Assembly: GCA_026415575.1 (NCBI GenBank)
Contig: JAOAGV010000004.1
Span: 49,933 to 86,099 of the forward strand
Source: Candidatus Sumerlaeia bacterium
GTDB taxonomy: Bacteria; Sumerlaeota; Sumerlaeia; JADFCW01
Length of the DNA: 36,167 nucleotides
Reading direction: 5' to 3'
The first letter of the stretch is position 1. Each line of letters begins with the position of its first letter. Both the position numbers and the translations under genes were made by a program. A model generated the notes under the pieces. That model searched no databases and was not told the DNA's origin. It saw nothing but the letters and a program-made list of their open reading frames with translations. Below are positions 15,931-24,095 of the stretch, one piece after another.

Positions 15931-17346
15931 TTATTTAAGCGTGGACGCCAGAAGGGAGAAGCCTTCGCGGAACAGCTCGGTCAGTTCGTAGAACGAACGC
16001 ACGCCGAGCAGGCGTCGAACGATGTAGGAAGGTCGGAGATGGAAGCGGCGAATGGCACGGTTGCGCAAACGCCACAGCCTTTCGCGCGGCAGGCCGGGCA
16101 GGTCATAGACGGGCATCGCTCGCGAGTTGTCGAGGACTGTGGTGTCCTCGGCGATCAGACCGGCACGAAGCGCCTCGTCGCGAAATGCCGTGCCCATGCG
16201 CGGCATGGCGACATTGAACGAGGCGAACTCGGTGTCGAGCTCGATCGCATAGCGGATGGTACGCTCGATCTTCTCCTCGGTGTCGCCCGGAAGTCCCAGC
16301 ATGTAGTGGGCGAGAACAGCGATGCCGGTTTGTTTGCACAGCGCGACGGCCTCGCGCACTTTTTGCGTGCTCAACCCCTTGCTGTAGCGGTTGAGCAGTT
16401 CATCATCGGCGGTTTCGACGCCGAGTTGAATGGCATGGCAGCCGGCGCGTTTCATGCGTTGCAGCAGGGGGAGGGTCAGCACGTTGGCGCGCGACAGACA
16501 TACCCATGAGAAGTCGAGCCGCTCGGCAATCAGGCGGTCGAGCAACTGCATGTAGTGCTCGCGCGGCGCGCCGAAGACGAGGTCCTTGAACCACAGTTCC
16601 CGGATGCCCAGCCCCTTCAGATAGCGCAGTTCCTCAAACAAGTTGTCGAGGTCGCGCAATTTGAAGCCCAGTTCCCCGCCGATGCAGTAGTCACAATGAT
16701 AGGGGCACCCGTAGCCGGCCAGAACGCCCGCATAGGGCATATGCCGGCCGTGCGGAATTCGGTATTTGCGAAATGGGAACAGGTCGTAGCGCGGCAGTGG
16801 GAGCGCAAAAGGCTCGCGGGAGAACTTGCGCGTGGCGGGAACAATGGTGCCCTCGGGCGATTTGTAGCTGACCGAGCAGAAGGGCGCCGCCGGCTCTGCC
16901 GGTTCACGGGCAAGCCACCGGGTAATTTCGTCGGAAGTAAAATCGAGGATACAAGCCTTGAGAAAGTCGAAGCGTTCGAGGAACTTGCAGTCTTCGGCAA
17001 ACAAAATGTCGCCGCACCCGATACAGTCATACGCACGGCCGGTTTCGCGGATGAGGGTTTTTAGGAAGGCAAAGTCCTGGTCCCACGAGACGGCGCCGGT
17101 CAAAAACACAATCGTGTCAGCGTCCGTCGCGGCGATTCGCCGGAGTGCCTGCTCGGGCGAGAGATGCTCGATCATGGCGTCGAGGGCGGCCAGACGATGG
17201 TCGAGGGCAAGGCGACCGCTGAGGGCAATCAAATCAAAAGGCCCCCAGTTGTAGGTGGCCTTCGAGGCATGGCTGCAATAGTAGTCGCGGATGTAGGTCT
17301 CGCGACCCGGGGGATTGAGCAGGAGGATGTTTCGGGATTTACCCAT
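15931..17346 (-). CDS. Radical SAM protein with degenerate B12-binding-like N-terminal domain
   Basis: 471 residues from the ATG at 17346, chosen because the domain starts at once (ILLLNPPGRE); a GTG at 17415 that overlaps the upstream stop would add 23 poorly ordered residues. Residues 1-150 resemble the cobalamin-binding fold found in BchE-type enzymes but lack a visible DxHxxG motif. The radical SAM core follows, with its 4Fe-4S motif CPYHCDYC (Cys214, Cys218, Cys221), then GIRELWFKDLVFG, a GVETADDELL strand, and HYMLGLPGDTEE. No SPASM cysteine cluster is seen at the C terminus. The family includes methyltransferases and ring-forming enzymes; the substrate is unknown. It lies 62 bp downstream of the M6 protease gene on the same strand, so cotranscription is likely. 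Confidence 0.8.
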   Translation of the reverse strand: MGKSRNILLLNPPGRETYIRDYYCSHASKATYNWGPFDLIALSGRLALDHRLAALDAMIEHLSPEQALRRIAATDADTIVFLTGAVSWDQDFAFLKTLIRETGRAYDCIGCGDILFAEDCKFLERFDFLKACILDFTSDEITRWLAREPAEPAAPFCSVSYKSPEGTIVPATRKFSREPFALPLPRYDLFPFRKYRIPHGRHMPYAGVLAGYGCPYHCDYCIGGELGFKLRDLDNLFEELRYLKGLGIRELWFKDLVFGAPREHYMQLLDRLIAERLDFSWVCLSRANVLTLPLLQRMKRAGCHAIQLGVETADDELLNRYSKGLSTQKVREAVALCKQTGIAVLAHYMLGLPGDTEEKIERTIRYAIELDTEFASFNVAMPRMGTAFRDEALRAGLIAEDTTVLDNSRAMPVYDLPGLPRERLWRLRNRAIRRFHLRPSYIVRRLLGVRSFYELTELFREGFSLLASTLK

Positions 17347-17408
17347 CCGCGCAGGCGAGGCCGGCCGGCCTTTGGATTGCGTGCTATGCAGTTCGGCCTT
17401 GCCGGCGC

Positions 17409-20400
17409 TTACCACAGTATGTCCACGTTGAATTGGACATCGTAGTTGTCCGACTCATCGTCTTCCGAGATGTTGTCGGGCCGGTCCACAATGCAAATCA
17501 CGTCAAACCGGCCGGCCGGAATATCGCGATAGAGCCGGCGCTGATACGGCTGGAGGAAGACCTGCTGGCCCGGCCGCAGCGTTTCGATGTAAATTGAGTC
17601 GCAGATCTGGAAATCCAGCTGCGGGAAGGTGCTGCGCGACGCCCAAAATTCAATCCAGAACGGTCCGCTGTATTCGCCGCTGTCGTTGACCACTGTGCCG
17701 TTGAACTTGATCCAGTCGCCGCGGCGGACGGGATCGGGTGCAAACCGGAAGTTGTAAAGCGCCAGATTCATGTTGCGGATCGGGCGCAGTTCGAGCAGCC
17801 GTTTGCCGGCCACTGCAATCCGGTTGTTGTTCTCGAACACTTCACCGACCGCATTGGGCCGGTCGGCGACGGCCATGACGGTGTAGCGGCCGTCGGGCAC
17901 GCTCCAGATTTTCTTGGTATCCATGTAGTCGAATATCGCCAGCGGGCCCATCGGGGGCATAATGCGCGAGTCGCTGAGGAACTCGTCGAGCGAAAATCCC
18001 CCATTGCGCGAGCCCCAGAACTCCAGCCAGTAGTAGTTGGTCACCGGCCACAACCCGCGATTGAAGACACGCACGGCGACCGTCATGCTGGTTCCCGGCT
18101 CGGAAAATCGCACGTTGAAATTCGACACCTGCGCGTCGTGCAGTTCGGTATAGGTAAAGAAATCAAAGGCGAGGTCCACGCCGACAATGGCAGGGCCGGC
18201 ATAGAAGACGTTGTTGGTTTCGGACACCTCAGCCACTTGATTGTTCACATCGCACTGCGAGAGAACACGATAAAGGCCTTGGGGGACATTGGGCGCTGTA
18301 ACGGGGATTTGCGTGGAGAATTCTTCGAGCGGCGGCAAAAGCGGGACGGCAATGTCGCTGACCCAGAAGAAGTCGTCGGGCGAAATGGTCATGTCGTTCG
18401 AGACCGCCACGCGCGCCACCGACTGCGTGGCCGTTGTCATCGTCCAGTTCTTCACCGTCAAGTGAATCATCAAATCGTTGGGCGCGGGCTGACCTGTGGC
18501 TGTGACGGTTGTAACGCGGATGGCCAGCTCCGGCAGCTCGCTCTGGGCGGGAATGACGGGGACAGGTGCACGGGGGGCCGGTTCGGGTTCGGGAGCCGGT
18601 GCGGCGGCGAGTGTTTGTGCCGAGGCAAGCCGGGCACCGGTCGTGGTGGAGAAATACAGCGGCCCGACGGTTTGATAGTTGTTGGTCTCGATCTGCTCAT
18701 TGACCTGGTCGTTGCGGTCGGCAAAGCAGACCACCGTGAATTTCTGCAACATGTCGTGGGTCGGAATCCGATAGCGCGTCCGCGCGTAGCCGGCCAAAGA
18801 CACGCTCTGGCCCGGCGCCAGATTCGGCACGGGGATGGAATCGCACAGGAAGAAATCCAGCGTGGGATAGGGCTTGTCGGGCCGATCAAACGAGCCCCAG
18901 AACTCAATCCAGAACGGCCCGGTGGCCGCCGTGCCCTGATTAATCACCTGGCCGCCGAGTTGGAGCGCGTCGCCGCGGGCAGCCCAGTTGGGGCCGAAGG
19001 AAAAGTTCTGAACGATGATGTCGGCATCCGTGTTGGGCCGGATAAGGAGGATTTTCTGGCGTCCGCTGGGCCAGAGATTATCGCGTTCGGCGGACTCGCG
19101 GACTTCGTTGAGGCGGTCGAGCGTCACCGTCAAGGAATAGACACCATCGGGTGCGCTGGTCAGGCTCGCTACTCCCGAATAGGCCGTCTGGTTATTGGCT
19201 GGCGCCGATGTGGCCCGAACGGTCGTGGCGATCATATGGTCGAGCGTCAGGCCGCCGGTGCGGCTGGCCCAGAACTCCATGTTGAACGCGCCGGCGTTTT
19301 CGCAATGGCGCGTGCGCGGGAAATTATCGTCGCGGTTCAAGATGTGGAGATAATAGTTGAGCGAATCGCCCGGTCGAAAGAGCGTACGCTGGCTGCCGTT
19401 GCGGAAGGTGACGGGCGGGCGGGTCGGATCTGCCAAGGTCAGGTTGATGTTCGACGTGGAAAGGAACGACAGGTTGGGGAAGAAGCGGATGTCCAACGTC
19501 ATGGGATCGAGCGGATCGCTGATGTTTTCGATCCAGATATTCATGTCGCCTTGATAGTAGCTGTTGGTGTCAGGAAGCGAGAATGAGCCGTCGTAGTCAG
19601 ATGTCGGGCCGAGTTGCCGGACAGGAACCCAGCCGGGGAATGGGTCGGTCAGATCGCCCGTATTGAGGCCCCTTTCCAGATCCCATTGGCCGTCCGCCTG
19701 AAGCAAGGTCACGCCGTAATGCGACGGGTCGGCATTGACGATATTTTGGTCAATTGTCATGCTGATATACGTGCCGTCAATGCGCCAGACCAGCATGCCG
19801 AAGTTGGGCAGCGCGCGGTCAAAGCCGAACAGCTGGCGGTTTTCCAGCAAGAGACGCTCTTCGGAACGCGTGGGGTCGGGTCCCTGATTGATGCGGAGAA
19901 TCACCGGGTTGTGTTCCACGTTGGCAAGCGATTTTCCAATGGCTCGGGCGGTAATCACTTCCGACCGCACCCAACCCAAATACTCCTTGCACCATGCGGA
20001 AGGATGGGCGGGCGAATCGCCGTCGCGGTCTACACCGAGCCATGCGCCGAAGCCCATCAGGCACCAATCGCCGACACCGGAAGAGCTATAGGTCACATCG
20101 TACAGGTCGGGCAGACCAAAGGCATGCCCCATTTCATGCACGCACACTCCGAGTGTGATAATCTCCAATTGGGGCGGGAAAAAGGTGTCGTTTTCCTGCA
20201 ATTCGGGGATGCAAATGAACTCCAGCACACTCAGACCGGCCGCCCCCGGTGTCGAGGAACTGGTATCCACATCGTACGGCTGGGGGTTGAAACGGGTCCC
20301 GAGACGAAATGATCCCGACCAAAGGTCGTTGGCGTCGCCGGTTTCCTCTTCGCCCTGCCCTTGGTGGATGAGAATTACGGATTCCAAGATGCCGTCGCCG

Positions 20401-21152
20401 TCCAGATCAAATTGCTGGAAGAAGGTTTGATCGTAGCCCAGAAGCCAGAGCTGATCAATGGCGCGGCGCAGAAGCGTCTGTGTGCCTGTGGTGTTATACG
20501 GCCCCAGAGCGTTGCGCGTAGACCCCACTGTCACCCACTGCGTGACGGTGGCAACCACGTTGACCTGGTTGTAAGAGACCTCGCGGAAGTAGGCGGAAAC
20601 CGAGTTGGTCGGGGCATTGAAGAAATCTTCAAATTCCGCCGTGGTTACCTGCGTCGTGGTGTTGCTGAAATTCGCCGGAATCACCAACACCGGCAGGGTG
20701 CCGCCGGGCGGGAGCGGCGGATAGGCGGAGGGCCGAACCTGCCCCGCAACGCGGTCGCGAAGCGGGACCATTTCGAGAGCGCGTTTGGCTTGGATGACGC
20801 GTCGGTCTTCGCGCAGCTTGGGTGTCAGTCCGGCCCGTGCCGGGTCGTCGCGGCCGACAATCAGACCCGTCATCTGAAACCCACCTGTGCCGTCCAGCTT
20901 CAGATACTCCCAGAAACCGGTTTTCTCGTTCAGTTGGACGGAATAGCCGTCCGCGGTTTCAAACCAATGGTAGCGTTCATCGCCGCGCAGGTGAACCTGA
21001 ATGGGCGTCCCGTCGGGCTGCACTTTGTGCAGCAAGGTCGGCTTGGCGGGCATAAACTGGGGCGGCTGCACGGGGGTATCCTCTGCGGCGGCTCGCGCCA
21101 GCATCCCTCCCGCCAGAACGATGAGCAACGACACATATGCAAGATGCTTCAT
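17409..21152 (-). CDS. Secreted M6-family metalloprotease with five C-terminal CARDB-like modules
   Basis: 1247 residues from the ATG at 21152, which has AGGAGG 9 nt upstream and begins a clear signal peptide (1-22). Residues about 30-140 form the M6 prodomain-like region (HLRGDERYHWFETADGYSV). The protease has the zinc motif HEMGH (339-343) extended to GLPD (Asp349), the acidic Glu340, a Met-turn in CLMGFGAW (Met366), and the DLDGDGI loop (249-255). After about 520 come five beta-sandwich modules, four of which carry an FW-EFW-S signature (MEFWASRTGG, WIEFWGSFDR, WLEFWGSRNG, WIEFWASRST) and end in D-N-V-E-E-NN patterns typical of CARDB domains. Relatives (immune inhibitor A type) digest extracellular proteins. 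The long modular tail probably anchors it to cell surface or substrate. Confidence 0.85.
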   Translation of the reverse strand: MKHLAYVSLLIVLAGGMLARAAAEDTPVQPPQFMPAKPTLLHKVQPDGTPIQVHLRGDERYHWFETADGYSVQLNEKTGFWEYLKLDGTGGFQMTGLIVGRDDPARAGLTPKLREDRRVIQAKRALEMVPLRDRVAGQVRPSAYPPLPPGGTLPVLVIPANFSNTTTQVTTAEFEDFFNAPTNSVSAYFREVSYNQVNVVATVTQWVTVGSTRNALGPYNTTGTQTLLRRAIDQLWLLGYDQTFFQQFDLDGDGILESVILIHQGQGEEETGDANDLWSGSFRLGTRFNPQPYDVDTSSSTPGAAGLSVLEFICIPELQENDTFFPPQLEIITLGVCVHEMGHAFGLPDLYDVTYSSSGVGDWCLMGFGAWLGVDRDGDSPAHPSAWCKEYLGWVRSEVITARAIGKSLANVEHNPVILRINQGPDPTRSEERLLLENRQLFGFDRALPNFGMLVWRIDGTYISMTIDQNIVNADPSHYGVTLLQADGQWDLERGLNTGDLTDPFPGWVPVRQLGPTSDYDGSFSLPDTNSYYQGDMNIWIENISDPLDPMTLDIRFFPNLSFLSTSNINLTLADPTRPPVTFRNGSQRTLFRPGDSLNYYLHILNRDDNFPRTRHCENAGAFNMEFWASRTGGLTLDHMIATTVRATSAPANNQTAYSGVASLTSAPDGVYSLTVTLDRLNEVRESAERDNLWPSGRQKILLIRPNTDADIIVQNFSFGPNWAARGDALQLGGQVINQGTAATGPFWIEFWGSFDRPDKPYPTLDFFLCDSIPVPNLAPGQSVSLAGYARTRYRIPTHDMLQKFTVVCFADRNDQVNEQIETNNYQTVGPLYFSTTTGARLASAQTLAAAPAPEPEPAPRAPVPVIPAQSELPELAIRVTTVTATGQPAPNDLMIHLTVKNWTMTTATQSVARVAVSNDMTISPDDFFWVSDIAVPLLPPLEEFSTQIPVTAPNVPQGLYRVLSQCDVNNQVAEVSETNNVFYAGPAIVGVDLAFDFFTYTELHDAQVSNFNVRFSEPGTSMTVAVRVFNRGLWPVTNYYWLEFWGSRNGGFSLDEFLSDSRIMPPMGPLAIFDYMDTKKIWSVPDGRYTVMAVADRPNAVGEVFENNNRIAVAGKRLLELRPIRNMNLALYNFRFAPDPVRRGDWIKFNGTVVNDSGEYSGPFWIEFWASRSTFPQLDFQICDSIYIETLRPGQQVFLQPYQRRLYRDIPAGRFDVICIVDRPDNISEDDESDNYDVQFNVDILW

Positions 21153-21195
21153 CGGCTTTTCTCCTCCTGCGCGATGCTGTGAAGATCGCCGGCCG

Positions 21196-21258
21196 TTGTC
21201 TGCCAGACAAAGAAGTTGCACGTTGGCCTTTTCCTCCGGCCAACCCGCTTTTTGTCTG
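21196..21258 (-). promoter_or_regulatory. Structured 5' leader of the M6 protease gene
   Basis: A nested stem-loop: the outer stem pairs 21204-21215 with 21248-21258 (8 plus 3 bp, one bulge), and the inner stem GTTGGCC/GGCCAAC (21222-21228 with 21238-21244) is perfect. On the transcript the 9-nt apical loop reads GGAGGAAAA, which is Shine-Dalgarno-like. A second arm at 21196-21202 (TTGTCTG) can pair with 21204-21210 instead, so two folds compete. It begins 44 nt upstream of the start codon. Confidence 0.45.
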
Positions 21259-21313
21259 TGGCGATCTGCCTGTTGCGTATTCTGCGGCAAATCCTTCACA
21301 TTCACAGGTTGAG

Positions 21314-21343
21314 ACTCTAGCGTCTCTGCACGGAAAGTGTCAA
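21314..21343 (-). promoter_or_regulatory. Sigma70-type promoter for the M6 protease / radical SAM unit
   Basis: Read on the minus strand, TTGACA (21343-21338) is a perfect -35 element, followed by an 18-nt spacer and TAGAGT (21319-21314). The -10 overlaps an inverted repeat GAGAC-6-GTCTC (21311-21326) that could be an operator. Transcription would start near 21307, giving a leader of about 155 nt that contains the stem-loop described at 21196-21258. Confidence 0.5.
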
Positions 21344-21440
21344 TAGATAGTTTTTCCAAAAAGGACGGAATGGACAGGGTGGAAAGCGCGGACAAACTGG
21401 ACGGCGCCGGCAGGGAGAGAAAAAATCCACCGGGCAAACG

Positions 21441-21481
21441 GAAGTTTAACCTGCAGATTGAAAACTAAAGTTTGAACTTCG
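21441..21481. repeat. Dispersed 41-bp repeat, copy 1
   Basis: GAAGTTTAACC... ending TTTGAACTTCG. It matches the 41 bp at 29378-29418 at 32 of 41 positions with no gap. It lies in the gap between the divergent M6 protease and GT2 genes. Its ends are partly inverted (GAAGTT with AACTTC), and it contains an internal near-duplication of AAGTTT-AAC. Confidence 0.55.
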
Positions 21482-21555
21482 CGGGACAATTTGTTCTGCT
21501 CCAGTCGCGCGGGTCACACAGCACCGGCGCGCGATCCATTTCCGGCGGATTGTTC

Positions 21556-22233
21556 ATGGCGAAAGTTTCGATCATCATCCCGATTTACAACGAGGTTGTG
21601 CTGCTGCCGACCGTGCTCGAACACGTCCGCGCCCTGCCGCTCGACAAGGAACTGGTTCTCGTGGACGATTGTTCGACCGACGGCACGCGCGACATTCTCC
21701 GCACAGAGGCCGAACGGCCCGACACCCGCGTCCTTTATCACGACCGCAATCAGGGCAAGGGCGCGGCCATTCGCACCGGTCTCGCTCACGCCACCGGCGA
21801 CATTGTCATCATTCAGGATGCCGACATGGAATATACGCCGGCGGATATTCTGTCGGTCGTGCAGCCGATCCTCGAAGGACGGACGCGCGTGTGCTACGGC
21901 TCGCGCTTTCGCGGCACCATTGTCGGCATGCGGCTGCCCAACCGCGTGGCCAATCATCTTCTCGCCTGGCTGGTGACGATTCTGTATGGCCAGCGGATCA
22001 CCGACGAGGCGACGGCCTATAAGGCGTTCCGGCGCGAAGTCATTCAAAAGATTCCGCTGACGTGCAAGCGATTTGAGTTCTGCCCCGAAGTCACGGCCAA
22101 GGTGTTGCGCATGGGCGAAACAATCCTCGAAGTGCCGGTGCGATATGTGGCGCGCGACTTCGAAGCGGGCAAGAAGATCGGGTGGAAGGATTTTTTTGTG
22201 GCTGTGTGGACCCTGCTGAAAAACCGGTTCTAA
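21556..22233 (+). CDS. Family 2 glycosyltransferase (polyprenyl-phosphate sugar transferase type)
   Basis: 225 residues from the ATG at 21556, where the family start (VSIIIPIYNE) falls at once; a TTG at 21472 lies in the repeat and is unlikely. A GGCGGA sits about 8 nt upstream. GT-A landmarks: VDDCSTDGT (37-43, nucleotide-binding Asp38), NQGKGAAIRTG (65-75), the DAD metal motif (88-90), GSRFRG, and a late QRITD-KAFRR region that resembles the acceptor helix. Without any membrane helix and at this length it resembles dolichyl/undecaprenyl-phosphate mannose or glucose synthases. It is followed 2 nt later by an FAD enzyme, and both probably serve surface-glycan assembly; this pairing is the main clue to its job. 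Confidence 0.85.
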   Translation: MAKVSIIIPIYNEVVLLPTVLEHVRALPLDKELVLVDDCSTDGTRDILRTEAERPDTRVLYHDRNQGKGAAIRTGLAHATGDIVIIQDADMEYTPADILSVVQPILEGRTRVCYGSRFRGTIVGMRLPNRVANHLLAWLVTILYGQRITDEATAYKAFRREVIQKIPLTCKRFEFCPEVTAKVLRMGETILEVPVRYVARDFEAGKKIGWKDFFVAVWTLLKNRF

Positions 22234-22235
22234 CC

Positions 22236-23678
22236 ATGACCCGCCGCGTTCTCATTCTTGGTGCCGGAGTCACCGGCCTCGCCGCCGCCGACCGCCTTCT
22301 GGAGTTGGGCGGCTGCGACGTGACGGTTGTCGAAGCCGAACCGACGGTCGGCGGCCTTGCGGCCACGGTCGTGCGCGACGGCATTGCGACCGATCTCGGC
22401 CCCCACCGCCTGCACAGCGAGATTGCCGAAGTGCAGACCCTGCTGCCGCAACTGTTGGGCGACCGCCTGCTGCGTGTGCGCCGTTCAAGCCGGATTTATC
22501 TGGACGGCAAATGGCTGACCTATCCGCTTCGGGCGGGCGAAGTCCTGCGCGTCTTGGGGGTGGGAACTGTAGCGCGATTGGCAGCAGCGATGGTTGGGGC
22601 AAAGGCGGGGAGAGCTTTGGGAAAAATGGGCGTTCAACCCGCTTCCTTCGCCGATGCCATGCGCGCAGCATTCGGCGGGGCCGCCTATCGCAAAGTCATC
22701 GAACCGTATGCGCGCAAAGTGTGGCGAGCCGAGCCTGCAAGTCTCTCGGCGGAAATCGCGCGCGTGCGCCTGCCGGACCAAAGTCTCGGCGCCGCGTTTG
22801 GTCGCGCGCTGCGATTGGGCCGCCGCCGTACCGCCGGCCCCGTGCGCGAGTTCGGTTACGTGCGCGGCGGCATCGGGCAGTTGGGCGAAATACTGGCCGA
22901 CCGCATTCGATCTCGCGGCGGAAAGATTCTGCTTAACAGTCGCGCGACGGCCCTGCGCGCCGCCAATGCTCAACCCGCCGCAACCCATCCGCCGCCGCTG
23001 CAAGTAGTCGTTCAACAGGGCACGGGCCAAACCGTCCTCGACGCCGACACGGTCATTTCGACCATTCCCTTGCCGCAACTGGGCGCGATGCTGCCCGGCG
23101 GCGATGAACACGTGCGGTCCGCGTTCGCCAAACTCGAATATCTCTCCATCATTCTGGTCGTGTTGGTCGCGGCCAAGGAGCGTCTCGGCCCCGACCACTG
23201 GCTCTACTTTCCTCAAACGCCGCCGCTGGCCACGCGCGCCTGCGAGCCGAAGAATTTCGACGCCTCGCTTGCCCCCGCGGGCCGCACCGCCCTTTGCTGC
23301 GAGATTACCGCGCGGTGCGACGAGCCGCTCTGGGCAATGGACGACGGGCAGATCGCCGCGCAAATCGAACGCGAGTTGGCCGCCACGGGTCTTTTCGAGC
23401 CGCGGGACATTGTCTCGCGGTTTGTCCTGCGCCGCAATTGGGCCTATCCGATCTACACCCTCGGATATGAAAAATCGCTGGCGGCCGTCTGGCCTTTCCT
23501 TTCGACCTTCCCCAACCTTGTTACGACAGGCCGTCAAGGCCTGTTCAATCACAACAACATAGACCACGCGCTTGTGATGGGCCGCTGCGCCGCCGAAGCC
23601 GTGGCTGCCTCGACCGCCCCCGCCCGCCAGTGGTATGCCTCACTCGACCGTTTCTCAACCTTCCGGATTTGGGATTGA
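22236..23678 (+). CDS. FAD-dependent amine-oxidase/UDP-galactopyranose mutase-like enzyme
   Basis: 480 residues from the ATG at 22236, 2 nt past the GT2 stop, so the two genes are almost certainly cotranscribed. The FAD-binding fold opens with GAGVTG (9-14), an acidic Glu33 at the end of the second strand, and VGG at 38-40. GPHRLHS and GKWLTYPL resemble UGM or protoporphyrinogen-oxidase-like members; VISTIPLPQL and, near the end, TTGRQGLFNHNNIDHALVMG form the second FAD-contacting segment of this family. Such enzymes next to GT2 genes appear in surface-polysaccharide loci, where they alter sugar or lipid-linked sugar precursors. The precise reaction is unknown. Confidence 0.8.
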   Translation: MTRRVLILGAGVTGLAAADRLLELGGCDVTVVEAEPTVGGLAATVVRDGIATDLGPHRLHSEIAEVQTLLPQLLGDRLLRVRRSSRIYLDGKWLTYPLRAGEVLRVLGVGTVARLAAAMVGAKAGRALGKMGVQPASFADAMRAAFGGAAYRKVIEPYARKVWRAEPASLSAEIARVRLPDQSLGAAFGRALRLGRRRTAGPVREFGYVRGGIGQLGEILADRIRSRGGKILLNSRATALRAANAQPAATHPPPLQVVVQQGTGQTVLDADTVISTIPLPQLGAMLPGGDEHVRSAFAKLEYLSIILVVLVAAKERLGPDHWLYFPQTPPLATRACEPKNFDASLAPAGRTALCCEITARCDEPLWAMDDGQIAAQIERELAATGLFEPRDIVSRFVLRRNWAYPIYTLGYEKSLAAVWPFLSTFPNLVTTGRQGLFNHNNIDHALVMGRCAAEAVAASTAPARQWYASLDRFSTFRIWD

Positions 23679-24021
23679 CGTCTTGACTCACTTCAACGAC
23701 CGAAAACAAGCCCGCCCGAGCGGGGTACATCTCCCGAAATCGCAAATAAAGTTCGCGCGAGCGCAAGTCAGACCGCCGCGTGATGCGGGAAAATTTTCCC
23801 CAATCGCTTTGGAGTGCGGCAGCAGGGCTGCCGCACTCCAAAGCGGACGCTGATTGGTGTATAATAACAAGGGTGCTGCCTAAGACCTTTTCCTTTTCGC
23901 GCTTCCAGCCCCAATAAGGCCACTGTATGATCGAAAGACCCTCTCCCGATTTCGGGAGAAGTCCCCACCACCCACACAAACTCCGTTTTCTGGCATAAAT
24001 TTTTGGGCATAAAAATAGAGG
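23679..24021. other. Intergenic region with palindromic repeats upstream of the TetR promoter
   Basis: 343 bp without a credible gene, AT-richer toward the right. It holds the palindromic cluster at 23787-23857. The long frames that cross it on the minus strand lack family-like sequence. No terminator with a T tract is evident after the FAD enzyme gene. Confidence 0.5.
23787..23857. repeat. Palindromic (REP-like) element
   Basis: A 14-bp perfect palindrome GGGAAAATTTTCCC (23787-23800) is followed by a 19-bp perfect inverted repeat (23805-23823 with 23827-23845) with a 3-nt loop. The outer CCAAT (23800-23804) and ATTGG (23853-23857) extend the symmetry beyond a 7-nt bulge. The stem text GGAGTGCGGCAGC / GCTGCCGCACTCC is the sort of sequence seen in repetitive extragenic palindromes mobilised by RAYT-like transposases. 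Only one copy is in this window. Confidence 0.6.
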
Positions 24022-24049
24022 TTGACGCCGCATGACCGTCGCATATATA
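24022..24049 (+). promoter_or_regulatory. Sigma70-type promoter of the tetR-efflux unit
   Basis: TTGACG (24022-24027), a 16-nt spacer and TATATA (24044-24049) precede the TetR gene by about 50 nt. Transcription should start near 24056, inside the palindrome at 24048-24067. Confidence 0.6.
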
Positions 24050-24067
24050 CCTACTGTTCGGTAGATA
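24048..24067. promoter_or_regulatory. Probable TetR operator
   Basis: TACCTACTGTTCGGTAGATA is an imperfect 20-bp palindrome (arms match at 8 of 10 positions: TA-CTAC-G / C-GTAG-TA). It overlaps the -10 and start point, as expected for an autorepressing TetR-family operator, and lies 28 bp before the TetR start codon. Confidence 0.55.
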
Positions 24068-24095
24068 CGAAACGGAAACAACATGGGATCAAAAA

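Noticed and set aside
14797-16509. 570-codon plus-strand frame across the second Gfo/Idh/MocA and radical SAM genes
   Set aside because: It crosses two well-supported minus-strand genes and has no recognisable domain.
18138-19586. 482-codon plus-strand frame across the M6 protease gene
   Set aside because: Antisense shadow of CARDB-like modules; no start signal.
21153-21437. 95-residue upstream extension of the M6 protease in frame
   Set aside because: It would begin at TTG, lacks a ribosome site, and would bury the clear signal peptide that starts at 21152 behind AGGAGG.
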